Shown here piece after piece: positions 63,708-64,000 of a stretch of 64,000 nt of DNA. Under the pieces are notes generated by a model. That model was not told the origin of the DNA. It saw only the letters and a list, made by a program, of their open reading frames with translations, and ran no database searches. Source of the stretch: Mycobacterium marinum (GTDB lineage Bacteria > Actinomycetota > Actinomycetes > Mycobacteriales > Mycobacteriaceae). The stretch is from the NCBI RefSeq assembly GCF_003391395.1, contig NZ_CP024190.1, positions 5,766,001-5,830,000 on the forward strand, written 5' to 3'. Made by a program: the position numbers and the translations under genes. Numbering within the stretch: position 1 is the first letter of the stretch; the number at the start of each line of letters is the position of its first letter.

Positions 63708-64000
63708 CTAGGTACAAACTTGCGACGCGAACTCCACCGTGGTGGTCGACGGTGTGTTGAATTGTGAGTCGACGGTCAGCGTGGGAACCACTAGTTGGTT
63801 TTCGATTCCCAGTCGCTTGAGGTCGAGGTTGATTTCAATGGTGTCGGGCGCGGTTCTGCGGGCATTGGTGTCTCGATCCGGCCGCATGGTCACGTCATTC
63901 CCGTTGGACGTCAGGGTGGCGGTGATGGCGAGGTCGTCGGTGTCCTCTTCGGGACCCAGCTCGACGAACTTGCGGCCGTTGTTGGCAACGCTGAATGTCA
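63708..64000 (-). CDS. C-terminal part of a hypothetical protein
   Basis: The last 97 residues of a gene that begins beyond the right edge. It reads FSVANNGRKFVELGPEEDTD, then TMRPDRDTNARRTAPDTIEINLDLKRLG and ends FASQVCT: strand-rich, as in an immunoglobulin-like or adhesin-type secreted domain. No family can be named from this part. Confidence 0.6.
   Translation of the reverse strand, partial: TFSVANNGRKFVELGPEEDTDDLAITATLTSNGNDVTMRPDRDTNARRTAPDTIEINLDLKRLGIENQLVVPTLTVDSQFNTPSTTTVEFASQVCT

Overview
The window is a high-GC, gene-dense stretch of a slow-growing Mycobacterium close to, but outside, the M. tuberculosis complex. The evidence is PE, PE_PGRS and PPE proteins, a phoP/phoR pair, a cyp51 cluster, many leaderless-type starts (TANNNT, six bases, then ATG/GTG), and a gene order that I recognise from memory as the M. 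tuberculosis H37Rv segment Rv0754 to Rv0782 in reverse. H37Rv names below are analogies from remembered order and protein similarity, not database hits.

Layout. 1-2.8 kb: start of an intact ptrB (split by a frameshift in H37Rv), purC and an Rv0779c-like membrane protein. 2.7-8.3 kb: a block absent from this place in H37Rv: alcohol dehydrogenase, aldehyde dehydrogenase with a CRP-like site, a GAF regulator and a PPE-PPW protein. 8.5-15.3 kb: cyp126, purB, a DUF429 protein, a TetR regulator, a Tat-exported esterase and ggtA. 15.7-20.7 kb: a second inserted block: ThiF-nitroreductase fusion, universal stress protein with DosR-like boxes, and a membrane Ser/Thr kinase with a DUF732-like outer domain. 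20.7-25.6 kb: purD, a CMD-family protein, a beta-hydroxyacid dehydrogenase, an SDR and aldA. 25.8-32.7 kb: TetR-cyp123-SDR-cyp51-ferredoxin-Rv0762c-like-adhB-Rv0760c-like, mostly with overlapping stop/start codons, plus a remnant of an old-yellow-enzyme gene. Two copies of one palindromic operator lie between aldA and the TetR gene.

32.7-39.6 kb: a secreted beta-rich protein, a PE-PPE hydrolase, a HIT protein, phoR/phoP with PhoP-type direct repeats, a decapeptide-repeat protein and tRNA-Thr(TGT). 39.8-47.2 kb: a purine-degradation cluster starting just after the tRNA: FAD urate hydroxylase, two-gene xanthine dehydrogenase, hydroxyisourate hydrolase, OHCU decarboxylase, and an NCS2 permease fused to a second OHCU-decarboxylase-like domain that has lost catalytic motifs. 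Together these would import purine/urate and convert xanthine to allantoin. 47.3-51.2 kb: an arylsulfatase and a divergent PucR-type regulator. 51.2-53.7 kb: an enoyl-CoA hydratase and a PE_PGRS11-like PE_PGRS/phosphatase. 53.9-64 kb: amidase, WS/DGAT acyltransferase, DHA2 efflux pump, small regulator and secreted proteins, alpha/beta hydrolase, GAP-family protein, TDT transporter and two small or partial genes.

The best candidates for something new are the permease/OHCU-like fusion in the urate cluster, the ten-residue repeat protein divergent from phoP, and the paired operator at aldA/TetR, one copy of which covers the TetR start codon.
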